A DNA stretch of 32,670 nt from an uncultured Bacilli bacterium (GCA_944332555.1 CALVKF010000013.1:1-32670); one strand, 5' to 3'. Shown: positions 23,968 to 32,670, counted from the first letter of the stretch. Notes: generated from the sequence alone by a model not told the origin. Made by a program: numbers and translations.

Positions 23968-25446
23968 ATGGAAAAAGAAAAAATAATATCTTCTATAGCA
24001 AAGCGAGGTAATGGGGAGATATATCTCGGCGTTGTTGGAGCGGTTAGAACAGGAAAATCTACCTTTATCAAACGTTTCATTGAAAATTTAGTAGTTCCAA
24101 ACATAACTGATGAATATGAAAAGAAACGTTGTTTAGATGAAATTCCTCAAAGTGCTCAAGGCAAAACAATCATGACAACAGAACCAAAATTTGTTCCAAG
24201 TAATGGAGCAACTATTAAGGTGGGAGAATTTGAAACAAGTATAAAATTAGTGGATTGTGTCGGATATGTAATTCCTGATGCCAATGGTTTTGTTGATGAA
24301 GATGGAAATCCTAGGATGGTTAAAAGTCCTTGGTTCGAGGATGCAATTCCTTTTGTTGAAGCAGCCGAAATTGGAACAGAAAAAGTTATTAAAGATCATG
24401 CAACAATAGGTATAGTAGTTACAACAGATGGTTCTTTTGGTGAAATAAAGAGAAATTCTTATATTGAAGCCGAAGAAAAAGTGGTTAGTGAATTAAAAAG
24501 TATTGGTAAACCATTTATAGTTATTTTAAATTCTATACATCCAACCAATACTGAAACAAGAGAACTGGCTACATCTTTAAGTGAAGCTTATGAAGTTCCA
24601 GTAATTCCAATTAGTGCTGAACTCATGAATGAAAAAGAAATCATGGAAATTTTAAAAACAGCATTATATGAGTTTCCGGTATTAGACATTAAAGTTAGCA
24701 TTCCTGAATGGGTTCATATTTTATCAAATGATCATAAAATAAAAAAAGAATACTTGGATAAAATTAGAGAAAGTGTAATAAGTGTCGAAAAAATTAAAGA
24801 TGTCGACTATATACTAGAACATTTTAATAATTCCGAATATATTTCTAATGCATATATTAGTGAACTAGATGCATCAACAGGAACTATCACCATTAATTTA
24901 GAATCAACAGATGAACTATACAAAGAAACATTAACTTCAATTATGGGTGATACGGTTACAACAAAGGCTGGTTTATTAAAAATATTTGCATCTTACAGTG
25001 AAAACAAAGAAGAAATGGACTCACTAAAGGAAGCAATTAAAATGGCCAAAACTACGGGATATGGCATAGTGTATCCACATTTAAAAGAATTAAAACTAGA
25101 AACTCCTGAACTTGTAAAACAAGGAAGTAGATATGGAGTAAAACTAAAAGCAGTGGCATCGAGCATTCACATGATCAAAGTTGATGTTGAATCGACATTT
25201 GAACCAATTATTGGTAGTGAATTACAATCTAAAGAATTAATCAATCATTTAATGAAAGATTATGAAACGGATTCTACAAGCATTTGGAAAAGCGAAATTT
25301 TTGGTCGCAGTCTAGAGACTATTGTCCAAGAAGGAATCCAAGCTAAACTCAACATGATGCCAGAAAATACAAGGTTTAAATTAAAAGAAACAGTCTCTAA
25401 AATTGTCAATAAAGGTTCAAATACCTTAATAGCTATCGTTATTTAA
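23968..25446 (+). CDS. spoIVA: Stage IV sporulation protein A (spore coat morphogenetic ATPase)
   Basis: SpoIVA is made in the mother cell, is anchored by SpoVM to the forespore outer membrane and polymerises with ATP hydrolysis to form the coat basement layer. The product is 492 residues, the same length as the Bacillus subtilis protein. It has the Walker A box GVVGAVRTGKSTFI near residue 24, a TRAFAC-GTPase-like core (VDCVGYVIP, VTTDGSFG), a middle domain and the conserved C-terminus MPENTRFKLKETVSKIV...GSNTLIAIVI that localises it. ATG 23968 has a GGGTG ribosome site. It is a single-gene unit with its own terminator. This is firm evidence for an endospore-forming ancestry. Confidence 0.96.
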   Translation: MEKEKIISSIAKRGNGEIYLGVVGAVRTGKSTFIKRFIENLVVPNITDEYEKKRCLDEIPQSAQGKTIMTTEPKFVPSNGATIKVGEFETSIKLVDCVGYVIPDANGFVDEDGNPRMVKSPWFEDAIPFVEAAEIGTEKVIKDHATIGIVVTTDGSFGEIKRNSYIEAEEKVVSELKSIGKPFIVILNSIHPTNTETRELATSLSEAYEVPVIPISAELMNEKEIMEILKTALYEFPVLDIKVSIPEWVHILSNDHKIKKEYLDKIRESVISVEKIKDVDYILEHFNNSEYISNAYISELDASTGTITINLESTDELYKETLTSIMGDTVTTKAGLLKIFASYSENKEEMDSLKEAIKMAKTTGYGIVYPHLKELKLETPELVKQGSRYGVKLKAVASSIHMIKVDVESTFEPIIGSELQSKELINHLMKDYETDSTSIWKSEIFGRSLETIVQEGIQAKLNMMPENTRFKLKETVSKIVNKGSNTLIAIVI

Positions 25447-25459
25447 CGGTAGCTTTTTA
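25431..25459 (+). terminator. spoIVA terminator
   Basis: AGCTATCGTT (25431-25440) pairs with AACGGTAGCT (25445-25454, one G-T pair), followed by TTTTT. The stem overlaps the last codons. Confidence 0.8.
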
Positions 25460-25617
25460 TTACATTTATGTCAAGTGGTAGTAAAAAAGCAAGAAAAAAC
25501 GTGAAATTTTTATAACATTTTACAATTTTGCCTTGATTTTATCCTACTTTTTTGCTAATCTTAATATGTAAGGACAATGTGCTTTACAAAAAATGACATA
25601 TATGGGAGGTATGAAAA

Positions 25618-25890
25618 ATGTCTAAAACTGAATTAGTAGAACTAATTGCAAAAGAAGCAGGACTTACTAAAGCTGATGCCGCTCGTGCATTAGATGCTAC
25701 TTTAGCAGGAATCACTGCTGGTCTTAAAAAGGAAGGAAAAGTTTCACTAGTTGGATTTGGAACATTCTCAGCTAAAAAAAGAGCTGCTCGTGAAGGTATC
25801 AATCCATTAACTAAAGAAACAATTAAAATTCCTGCTAAGACTGTTGCATCATTTAAAGCTGGAAGCAAATTAAAAGATGCTTTAAACTAA
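25618..25890 (+). CDS. hup: HU family DNA-binding protein
   Basis: A 90-residue histone-like protein that bends and compacts DNA as a dimer. The sequence has the two N-terminal helices (MSKTELVELIAKEAGLTKAD), the beta-saddle with VSLVGFGTFSAKKRAAREG, the conserved arm (INPLTKETIKIPAK) and the closing FKAGSKLKDALN. ATG 25618 follows GGGAGG; an ATG at 25612 is out of frame. About 170 bases upstream are AT-rich without a clear promoter match. A strong terminator follows. Confidence 0.97.
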   Translation: MSKTELVELIAKEAGLTKADAARALDATLAGITAGLKKEGKVSLVGFGTFSAKKRAAREGINPLTKETIKIPAKTVASFKAGSKLKDALN

Positions 25891-25911
25891 GTAAGGAAAA
25901 GTTGTAAAATG

Positions 25912-25941
25912 AAAAAGTTGATGAAAATCGACTTTTTTCTT
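25912..25941 (+). terminator. HU gene terminator
   Basis: AAAAAGTTGAT (25912-25922) pairs with ATCGACTTTTT (one G-T pair) and continues into a T-rich run. Confidence 0.8.
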
Positions 25942-25977
25942 TTCTCAAAATGGTTTATAATATAAAAGAGGGTATAT

Positions 25978-26997
25978 ATGAAAAAGATATTATTATTTAT
26001 AATAGGCATTATATTATTATTGGTTCCTTATTTGTTTAATACATATAATATATTAAGATTAATTAGTGTTCTTTTAGGTATAATTATTATAACAATAAGT
26101 CTAATTTTTTCGGATAATAAAAATATTTATTTGATTATTATTATGCCATTATTTTTACTTTTATTAACATATTCAGCAGACATGTTTTTATATTCTAAAT
26201 TTAGTCGTTTGCCAATATATATTTATGAAATAAAGTCTAATGAACAAATAAGTACTTATAACAGTTTATTTTATCGTATATATAATTGTAATAATGAATT
26301 AACTTTAGATTATGGTTATCAAAAAAAGTATGTTTGTGACAATTCTCTTTTAGATGAAATTGATATCAATACATTTTTAATAAATCCCGAAGAAAGTTAT
26401 CAAAATAATAAAAATAAATTTATTAAAATAACTGGTAAAATTAGTAAGATTATTGGTAGAGAAAGTATAGAATTAAATTCTTATAATGCAACTACTAATT
26501 CCTTAAATGGTTATGTAACATTTAATAATGACTATAAAATTAGTGTTATATTAGATGAAGATTTAAGTATGTATCGTATATATGATTATGTTACAGTTAT
26601 TGGCCGTGTTGCTGATTATAAAGATAAAACAATTATTCTAGATGATGCTTATACTATTGCTAGTGATATTTATAATGAATTTACTTATGATATAAAGACA
26701 AATTCTAATTTAGATTTAATTAATTTAGTTAGTAATTATTATTTATATGGAATTAACACAATTAATGTAATTTATGATCCAAATACAATTTATGAGTTGA
26801 GATATTTAATAACTGATGGTAAAATAGATATAGATAATATTATTGGGGACAATGGTGGAGAAATATTAAGAGATGAGGATAATAATATTATAGCTAAAAA
26901 ATATGAACTAAATGATTTTAATGTATTGGTTTGTGAAAATGATAAAAATATTTTAGCTAATAAAAGTTTTGAATTAAATAAAGATTTATGTTATTAG
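25978..26997 (+). CDS. Membrane protein with OB-fold-like extracytoplasmic domain, first gene of the pilin-like operon
   Basis: The 339-residue product has three membrane segments in the first 70 residues. A probable OB-fold follows (about 145-215), with KFIKITGKISKIIGRESIELN, TFNNDYKISVILDED and YDYVTVIGRVADYKDKTIILDDA, like tRNA_anti-like/OB proteins. A C-terminal alpha/beta region ends in ANKSFELNKDLCY. I do not recognise an orthologue. ATG 25978 has a GAGGG ribosome site. The next gene begins nine bases after its stop, so it heads a transcript with the two pilin-like proteins. A role in their export or assembly is a guess from position only. Confidence 0.7.
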   Translation: MKKILLFIIGIILLLVPYLFNTYNILRLISVLLGIIIITISLIFSDNKNIYLIIIMPLFLLLLTYSADMFLYSKFSRLPIYIYEIKSNEQISTYNSLFYRIYNCNNELTLDYGYQKKYVCDNSLLDEIDINTFLINPEESYQNNKNKFIKITGKISKIIGRESIELNSYNATTNSLNGYVTFNNDYKISVILDEDLSMYRIYDYVTVIGRVADYKDKTIILDDAYTIASDIYNEFTYDIKTNSNLDLINLVSNYYLYGINTINVIYDPNTIYELRYLITDGKIDIDNIIGDNGGEILRDEDNNIIAKKYELNDFNVLVCENDKNILANKSFELNKDLCY

Positions 26998-27006
26998 GTG
27001 GTGTAT

Positions 27007-29391
27007 ATGAACAAAAAAGGATTTACTTTAGTTGAGTTATTAGGAGTTATAGCAATACTTGCTATAATAATTGGCATATCTTTTGCAATATTTTCAAGAG
27101 TTCGTGAAGATGTCTTAAATCAAGAACTAGAAAATACGATATCATATATTGAAGCTCAAGCGGAAAATTATGCTAACGATACAAATATCACGGTAACAAG
27201 TGTGGAAAATTTAATATTAAATGGTTATGTTGAACCAGATGATGAAACAGATATATATAATCCTGTAACTGGGGAAAGTTTAAACTGTTATTTGGTAAGA
27301 AGTACTTATGAAGAGGGGGAATTTACTTCAACTTTAGAACTAAATGAAGATAACTTTTTAGATAGAGATGAACAAAGTGGTACATGTAATCTTTATACCC
27401 CAGAAGTTCAAGTCTTTATTGGAGCTCAAGAAATAATAAATAATGCTGAAATAAATTTAGAAGGTGAGTTTGAAAAAGCAACTAATAATACTGATGAAAT
27501 AAAGTGGTATAAAAATGATGTTTATCTTGCGGCCCTTGGTGCAGATAATGCTATATTTACAAAAGATGAAGCGACATATGAATGGCGAAGCAACTATGGG
27601 GAATATTATACAACTGAAACTATAAGAACTGATGTTAATGAGGGAATGGTTGCAAATATTCCTTATACTGTAGTAATAAGATATGTCGAAGATAATACTA
27701 ATACTGAAATAAGTGCATCAGCTACTATAAATATAGATAAAGAAGCTCCAAGAATAGTTAGTGTGGAAGTACCAAACAGTACTGAATGGACTAGAAAAAA
27801 AGATGTCATAATCACAGCCACCGATGGAAACGGTTCAGGACTTAAAGGAATATATGTAGGTCCTGCTGATAGTCTTACAACTTGTACAGAAGATTTAGGA
27901 TATATAGGGGTTAAAAGTACTACTATTACTTATTCTGATATTGAAGCTAGTGGAACATATCGGGTTTGTGCTATCGATCAAGTAGGTAACGTATCAGAAA
28001 TTAGTGATGCTTTTGTTGTAGATAAAATTGATGGAGGAGTAGATAGTGTTACCCTAACAGGAACTCCAACTACTTGGACTAATGGTAATGTTACATTAAC
28101 AGGTACAGCATATGATGAATTATCTGGTATAAAAGCTTATGGTCACACTAATAGTACTTCTACCAATGAAACATTATCAAAAACTATTGATCCGCCATCA
28201 AATGAAGTGGTTAGTTTAAATAGAGAGGTAACTGCTAATGGGACATATTACTTTTGTGCTCAAGATTCCCTAGGTGATGATGAACGGACTTGTGCTAGTT
28301 ATGAAGTAACAAATATCGATAAAACAAATCCTAGTGCAACTTTAAGAATTAATACTAGTGAAAGTGATTATGTTGCTAATCAGAGCACCTATGTTCATTC
28401 TTTAGTGTTAACGGCTACAATGAATGATGTAAATGGTGGCGGAGGTATATCAGGAATTGATGCTTATCAAATAACTGATCCATCTGGAAGATCTACTGGC
28501 TGGATAGATGTTAATACGACTGGAACAACATCAATTTCTAGAACATATGATGCTAGTAGAAATGGAACATATACATTAAGGGTAAGAGATAATGCCGGAA
28601 ATATTACAACCGTAACTCAATCATTTAATGTTATAGTATCTTTAAGATCTACAAGTATAACACGAACTACCGAAGATGGAAGTACTTATAGTGGCAGTTA
28701 TAATATTTCAGGTATGAAACTGTTAAATAATGTTTCTGTAAATTCTCCTGCCCGAGTTACTAGTTCAAGAATGAGTGGAACAACTGCCTATTTCACAGTA
28801 ACTGGTGGAAATACTCTAACGGGTCAAAGGCAAGGAACCTGTACAGAAAATCCAGAAACTTATAGTGCTCATTATGATAGTTGTGCCTATTACTCTTGTG
28901 ATTATGGGGATGAAGAAATAAATGGTGTATGTGTGCCTAGAACATCTTATGATGTAAGCAGATATGATGGTGATACTTATTATTTTACTATGTATTGTGG
29001 AACTATTACTTCAAGATGTAATTGTTCAAATAATACAACAGTAGATTGTGGAAGCCCATCATTACAATGTTCTTGTCCATCTGGTTTTTACACAGGTCAA
29101 AGAGAAGGAGAGGACTGGTGGCTTGAACCATCAGAAGGTATGAACAATGGTGAGTATTGTACGGGACCTGTTGAAATAGTTCACAGAAGGTATCGTAATT
29201 GTTATGTTAATACCTATAGAGCTACTTGCGAAGGTGAATATTATTGTAGTGGAAATGATATTCAAAAGGGTCAAACTTGCTATACTTGTCGAAATGGAAG
29301 TTACCGAAATGGTATATGTAGTTATAGTTGTATGAAAAACTACAATTATTGGCAATATACAATTACATTTAGTTACTATGCCCTAATTTAA
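27007..29391 (+). CDS. Type IV pilin-like surface protein A with Ig-like repeats and Cys-rich C-terminus
   Basis: The start is ATG 27007 (AGGTGG upstream); a GTG at 26998 is within the ribosome site. The 794-residue product opens with a class III/type IV prepilin signal, MNKKG then FTLVELLGVIAILAII, to be cut after Gly5. Residues about 30-247 form a globular region almost identical to protein B at 29968. Next come Ig-like/beta-sandwich repeats (DKEAPRIVSVEVPN, ATDGNGSGLKGIYVG, VRDNAGNITTVTQS) to about residue 600. The last 175 residues hold about 18 Cys in short C-x-C/C-x3-C spacings. It is far longer than a major pilin, so a tip adhesin or minor pilin is likely. No pilus motor, platform or prepilin peptidase gene is in the window. 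Confidence 0.85.
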   Translation: MNKKGFTLVELLGVIAILAIIIGISFAIFSRVREDVLNQELENTISYIEAQAENYANDTNITVTSVENLILNGYVEPDDETDIYNPVTGESLNCYLVRSTYEEGEFTSTLELNEDNFLDRDEQSGTCNLYTPEVQVFIGAQEIINNAEINLEGEFEKATNNTDEIKWYKNDVYLAALGADNAIFTKDEATYEWRSNYGEYYTTETIRTDVNEGMVANIPYTVVIRYVEDNTNTEISASATINIDKEAPRIVSVEVPNSTEWTRKKDVIITATDGNGSGLKGIYVGPADSLTTCTEDLGYIGVKSTTITYSDIEASGTYRVCAIDQVGNVSEISDAFVVDKIDGGVDSVTLTGTPTTWTNGNVTLTGTAYDELSGIKAYGHTNSTSTNETLSKTIDPPSNEVVSLNREVTANGTYYFCAQDSLGDDERTCASYEVTNIDKTNPSATLRINTSESDYVANQSTYVHSLVLTATMNDVNGGGGISGIDAYQITDPSGRSTGWIDVNTTGTTSISRTYDASRNGTYTLRVRDNAGNITTVTQSFNVIVSLRSTSITRTTEDGSTYSGSYNISGMKLLNNVSVNSPARVTSSRMSGTTAYFTVTGGNTLTGQRQGTCTENPETYSAHYDSCAYYSCDYGDEEINGVCVPRTSYDVSRYDGDTYYFTMYCGTITSRCNCSNNTTVDCGSPSLQCSCPSGFYTGQREGEDWWLEPSEGMNNGEYCTGPVEIVHRRYRNCYVNTYRATCEGEYYCSGNDIQKGQTCYTCRNGSYRNGICSYSCMKNYNYWQYTITFSYYALI

Positions 29392-29401
29392 CGGAGGAAA
29401 T

Positions 29402-29959
29402 ATGAATAAAAAAACAATTTATATAACAATAATAGTTATTTTATTAATAATATTAGCAGTAATAATTGCTTTAATAATTCAGAAAAAAAATAGTATTGCA
29501 ACAGAAAAACCAGTATTAGTCTCTAAACAACAAATGGCGATGGAATTATTAGAAAACGACAATTTAAGATATTATTACTATTATGGCGATATCCAAACAA
29601 CAGATGCTTATATCGAAGAAAATGGTGAATATTATTATTATGTAACTGATGAAAAAATCAATAATTTAGAAATTTCTATTGATGAATTAATACAAAATAC
29701 ATATACTGAAGTATCTTCATATAGAACTACACCAGAAGATCCAGTAAATGAATATTTACAATTTGAAGATAAATTATATGTTAAAAAAATTACAAATCCT
29801 TGTCAAAGAATTTCGAATTATAACTTAAATAATTTAGCATTTGCTGAAGAAAGTGAAAACAAATCAGTTGTAATTTTTGATGATGCTTCAACTACTATAT
29901 ACTTAGAAGACGGTAAATGGAAACTAATGTCTACTATGCAATATTGTTTAGATGAGTAG
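29402..29959 (+). CDS. Small single-TM protein following pilin-like protein A
   Basis: The 185-residue product has an N-terminal membrane anchor (about 5-27) and an outside domain with Tyr-rich stretches (LRYYYYYGDI, GEYYYYVTDEK) and two Cys in the second half (NPCQRI and near the C-terminus, QYCLDE). It starts 10 bases after protein A and ends eight bases before protein B. The ATG has a GGAGG ribosome site. The layout is the same as the 177-residue protein after protein B, though similarity between them is weak. A partner or assembly factor for the pilin-like protein is inferred from position. Confidence 0.7.
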   Translation: MNKKTIYITIIVILLIILAVIIALIIQKKNSIATEKPVLVSKQQMAMELLENDNLRYYYYYGDIQTTDAYIEENGEYYYYVTDEKINNLEISIDELIQNTYTEVSSYRTTPEDPVNEYLQFEDKLYVKKITNPCQRISNYNLNNLAFAEESENKSVVIFDDASTTIYLEDGKWKLMSTMQYCLDE

Positions 29960-29967
29960 GTGATTTA

Positions 29968-32037
29968 ATGAAAAGAAGAGGATTTACTTTAGTAGAGTTA
30001 TTAGGAGTTATAGCAATTTTGGCAATTATTTTGGGAATTGGAACAGCAGTTTTTTATAGAGTAAGAGAAAATGTTTTACAAAGTCAATTAGAAAATACAA
30101 TATCTTATATTGAAGCTCAAGCTGAAAATTATGCTAATGATACTAATATAACAGTTGTAAGCGTGGAAAATTTAATATTAAATGGTTATTTAGAGCCAGA
30201 TGATGAAACAGATATATATAGTCCTGTAACTGGGGAAAGTTTAAACTGTTATTTAGTTAGAAGTACTTATGAGGATGGAGAATTTACATCAGTTTTAGAA
30301 ATAGATGCCAATAACTATTTAGATAGAGATGAACAAAGTGGCACATGTAATCTTTATACCCCAGAAGTTCAACTTTTTATTGGAGCTCAAGAAATAATAA
30401 ATGATGCACAGATAAATTTAGATGGCGAATTTGAAAAAGTAACTAATAATACTGATGAAATAAAGTGGTATAAAAATGATGTTTATCTAGCAGCCCTTGG
30501 GGCAGATAATGCTCTATTTAAAAAAGATGAAGCGACATATGAATGGCGAAGCAACTATGGGGAATATTATACAACTGAAACTATAAGAACTACTGTTAAT
30601 GAGGGCATGATTGCAAATATTCCTTATACTGTAGTAATAAGATATGTCGAAGATAATACTAATACTGAAATAAGTGCTTCAGCTACTATAAATATAGATA
30701 AAGAAGCTCCAGAAATAATTAATATAAATATTCCCAACATGGAAGACTGGTCAAAGGAAAAAACTGGTACTATTGAAGCAAACGATGGCTATGGTTCAGG
30801 AGTTTATGGAATAAATTTATTTAGAAATGCATCTTTAACTGAATGTCCAACAGATAAAGAGCAATATATTGTAGCCGAACAAAATTCCATACCTGTTACA
30901 ATTACCCAAAGTGGTACATATCAAGTATGTACTATTGATAATGCTGGAAATCCATCAGAAATATCTGATGATACAACATTTACGATAGATACAATTGATA
31001 ATGGTATAGATGGTGATGTAACAATAACTGCTACACCTACAACACCAACAAGAGAAGTAACACTAACAGGAACAGGAAGTGATTCAGGATCTGGAATTGT
31101 AGGCTATCAATTTACTACTCAAAATAAACCAACGACTGGTTGGAATAAAATAGATAATACCGAAAGTATTACAATTGATCATATCGACCCAATAATTCAA
31201 AATGATGAATATTATTTCTGTGTAATTGATGATTTAGGTTATTCTGAATGTGCTAGTGTTAACGTTACAAACATTGACCGTGAAGGACCGGTTTATCAAA
31301 GTGGAGGCCGTGTTAGTTTAGGGTCATTTACGCAAGCTACATTTACTGATAAAAATCCGCCAGTTACAGTTACTTATTTAGTAAAAACAAATAGCAGTAC
31401 TCCAGCAGCTTCAAGTATTACATCGACAAGTAGAACTTTTTCAACAACTTGTGGCCAAACTTATTATGTTTTTGCTAAAGCTGTAGATTCTTTAGGTAAC
31501 TATACTATAAGACAATTAGGTTCTGTATCTTCAGAAGCTTGTTGTGATGAAGGAACATATAGATATTCATCTTGTTCTAGTCGGGGTTATGAAATACATT
31601 CTCGGTATAATGAATGTACCGGCAGAACTGAAACCATAACCACCACTAATACATGTAGATCAAATTCAGTTTGTGATTATAGCTGGGGACCATGTGAACC
31701 AAATAATAGAAAGTACCGTTATTGTTATTATTATATTGGTGGAAGATACTATGAATACGAAGAAAGTACATATTGTTATTATGGTGGCGGAAGTACCGGT
31801 GGAGGTTCAACTGGTGGAGGTTCAACTGGGGGGAATAATGATGACGATGATGAACCATACAAATATTGGTGTGAAGACATTGGATCAAATTCAAATAGTT
31901 GTTCATCAATAGGAAAAGGACAAGGCCAATGTAACCCTACTTCTGAATCAAGCAGTGCATGTGCTGGATATACTTATTGTTGCTGTTGTTGTGCTAAAGG
32001 AGATGAATGGGATGGAAGAGGTAATTGCTATAGGTAA
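29968..32037 (+). CDS. Type IV pilin-like surface protein B with Gly-Ser-Thr linker and Cys-rich C-terminus
   Basis: The 689-residue product begins MKRRG-FTLVELLGVIAILAII (prepilin signal). Residues 1 to about 247 are nearly identical to protein A, including long identical DNA runs around 30500-30690. After DKEAP the two differ: B has its own Ig-like repeats (NDGYGSGVYGINLF, TGSDSGSGIVGYQF, AVDSLGNYTIRQLG) to about residue 515. A Cys-rich part follows, then a linker of three GGGST units with an acidic DDDDE, and a last Cys-rich segment with five Cys in a row (about 671-675). Start ATG 29968 follows GTAGGTG. A duplicated adhesin or minor pilin with a replaced tip is the best reading. Confidence 0.85.
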   Translation: MKRRGFTLVELLGVIAILAIILGIGTAVFYRVRENVLQSQLENTISYIEAQAENYANDTNITVVSVENLILNGYLEPDDETDIYSPVTGESLNCYLVRSTYEDGEFTSVLEIDANNYLDRDEQSGTCNLYTPEVQLFIGAQEIINDAQINLDGEFEKVTNNTDEIKWYKNDVYLAALGADNALFKKDEATYEWRSNYGEYYTTETIRTTVNEGMIANIPYTVVIRYVEDNTNTEISASATINIDKEAPEIININIPNMEDWSKEKTGTIEANDGYGSGVYGINLFRNASLTECPTDKEQYIVAEQNSIPVTITQSGTYQVCTIDNAGNPSEISDDTTFTIDTIDNGIDGDVTITATPTTPTREVTLTGTGSDSGSGIVGYQFTTQNKPTTGWNKIDNTESITIDHIDPIIQNDEYYFCVIDDLGYSECASVNVTNIDREGPVYQSGGRVSLGSFTQATFTDKNPPVTVTYLVKTNSSTPAASSITSTSRTFSTTCGQTYYVFAKAVDSLGNYTIRQLGSVSSEACCDEGTYRYSSCSSRGYEIHSRYNECTGRTETITTTNTCRSNSVCDYSWGPCEPNNRKYRYCYYYIGGRYYEYEESTYCYYGGGSTGGGSTGGGSTGGNNDDDDEPYKYWCEDIGSNSNSCSSIGKGQGQCNPTSESSSACAGYTYCCCCCAKGDEWDGRGNCYR
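31783..31827 (+). repeat. Three 15-bp tandem repeats encoding GGGST units
   Basis: Units at 31783, 31798 and 31813; the last two are identical (ggtggaggttcaact) and the first uses other codons (ggtggcggaagtacc). They encode a flexible GGGST x3 linker in protein B. Copy number could change by slippage without a frame shift. Confidence 0.85.
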
Positions 32038-32545
32038 ATATAAAAATGTAATAATCATAATATTAGCGGTAATTTTGGGTATAGGATTAGGTTTTATAAT
32101 TTACAATTTAACTAATAAAAATAATGTTCCAGAAGAAAAATCATTTGAAGATAATCTAAACGAACTTATAACTTTAGTTAATGATATAAATAAAATTTAT
32201 GAAAGTACTAATTATTCAACGACTGAAACTTATACAACTGCTAATGAATTTACATGTCAAAGATATATTGGCGATGATTTAAATTATTATCTCGACTTAT
32301 TAAATAAAGCCTATATTAATCCCTTTATTGAAGATGGCTATTTCCAATTGACGGAACAAAATGATAATGATGAAGTAACTAATAATTTATATGTATGCAA
32401 ACCACAAACTTGTGAAGTAGCTTCAATTTCTGAATATACAATTATTGAAGATGAAGGAAAGACTATTATTAATTTTGATGGGCTTGATGCTAATTTGGAT
32501 ACAAACACCAACAAATTTTCTTATCCGATAGTTTTATGTAAATAA
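32012..32545 (+). CDS. Small single-TM protein overlapping the end of pilin-like protein B
   Basis: The start is ATG 32012, nine bases after AAGGAG (31997-32002), inside the last 26 bases of the protein B gene. This implies translational coupling; earlier in-frame starts (31955, 32003) lack a spaced ribosome site. The 177-residue product has a membrane anchor (about 12-33), an outer helical part (FEDNLNELITLVNDINKIYES) and a C-terminal beta-rich part with four Cys (FTCQRY, YVCKPQTCEV, VLCK at the end). Family unknown. As with the gene at 29402, it follows a pilin-like protein directly. Confidence 0.7.
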   Translation: MEEVIAIGKYKNVIIIILAVILGIGLGFIIYNLTNKNNVPEEKSFEDNLNELITLVNDINKIYESTNYSTTETYTTANEFTCQRYIGDDLNYYLDLLNKAYINPFIEDGYFQLTEQNDNDEVTNNLYVCKPQTCEVASISEYTIIEDEGKTIINFDGLDANLDTNTNKFSYPIVLCK

Positions 32546-32580
32546 ACTATTCACTAAAATGGTGAGTAGTTTTTCTTTTG
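32546..32580 (+). terminator. Terminator of the pilin-like operon
   Basis: ACTATTCAC (32546-32554) pairs with GTGAGTAGT (32562-32570, one G-T pair), followed by TTTTTCTTTT. The remaining 90 bases of the window hold no recognisable feature. Confidence 0.85.
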
Positions 32581-32670
32581 GTTTCGTATTAAAATTGGTG
32601 AAGTGAAAAAGTAAATTCCAGTTTTAAAAACTGAAAAAATTTGTAAGAGAAAGTTCCAGAAAATGGGACT

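Noticed and set aside
24783-24789. TGTCGAA in spoIVA as a Spo0A box (also 27684-27690 and 30645-30651 in the pilin-like genes)
   Set aside because: Single copies inside coding sequence, two of them in paralogous codons, without phased neighbours or a promoter.
1-32670. Mycoplasma-type code 4 (TGA = Trp), given the AT-rich genome
   Set aside because: TGA ends several genes where the next in-frame codons make no sense, and Trp positions in UvrB, VanY-like and SpoIVA proteins use TGG.

Overview
The window comes from an AT-rich, low-GC Bacillota genome. The standard code is used: TGA serves as a stop (for example at the ends of the genes finishing at 15492 and 16353) and Trp is TGG. Shine-Dalgarno sites are strong and UUG starts are frequent. 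A full-length SpoIVA, with a good sigma-E-type promoter, and tandem Spo0A-type boxes point to an endospore-forming lineage. The overall gene set resembles uncultured gut Bacilli or Mollicutes-related Firmicutes; that placement is inference. No tRNA, rRNA, CRISPR array, transposase or prophage was recognised.

Region by region. (1) 1-3250: the tail of an Rpn/PD-(D/E)XK-type gene and a broken partial duplicate of it, an unrecognised helical protein, tsaC, then three 10-bp-phased Spo0A-type boxes, a strong promoter, a short structured transcript (RNA-1), and a 2-TM channel-like protein with a TIGYG filter fused to a carbohydrate-binding-like domain. (2) 3251-7718: housekeeping genes uvrB, CBS-type Mn pyrophosphatase and a short-chain dehydrogenase. 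(3) 7719-13919: a scarred accessory stretch with a 3 x 23 bp repeat, the remnant of a DUF4143-type ATPase gene, two Rpn-family genes, a VanY-like carboxypeptidase, a 4 x 33 bp repeat in front of ffh, and a compact M3-like metallopeptidase. (4) 14032-15646: a membrane-anchored surface protein whose C-terminal coding segment and 3' flank switch abruptly to GC-rich sequence. It resembles the variable region of a diversity-generating retroelement (DGR) target. (5) 15682-17123: a LiaF-like/DUF4097 envelope pair, followed by a second short structured transcript (RNA-2) that shares both ends and promoter placement with RNA-1. (6) 17282-23770: a small conserved protein, a SleB/CwlJ-like hydrolase, an FAD oxidoreductase with a Rieske domain, a beta-lactamase-fold serine hydrolase, a membrane-anchored XRE regulator and a secreted protein. 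(7) 23910-25890: spoIVA and HU. (8) 25978-32545: a five-gene operon with two long paralogous type IV pilin-like proteins. They are nearly identical over about 247 N-terminal residues and have unrelated Cys-rich C-termini; each is followed by a small single-TM protein.

The genes most likely to work together are the last operon (pilin-like surface fibres or adhesins), the LiaF-like/DUF4097 pair (envelope stress), and the two short RNAs, one of which appears to be under Spo0A control. The strongest candidates for something undescribed are the RNA-1/RNA-2 pair, the channel with a CBM-like domain, and the GC-rich DGR-like variable cassette.
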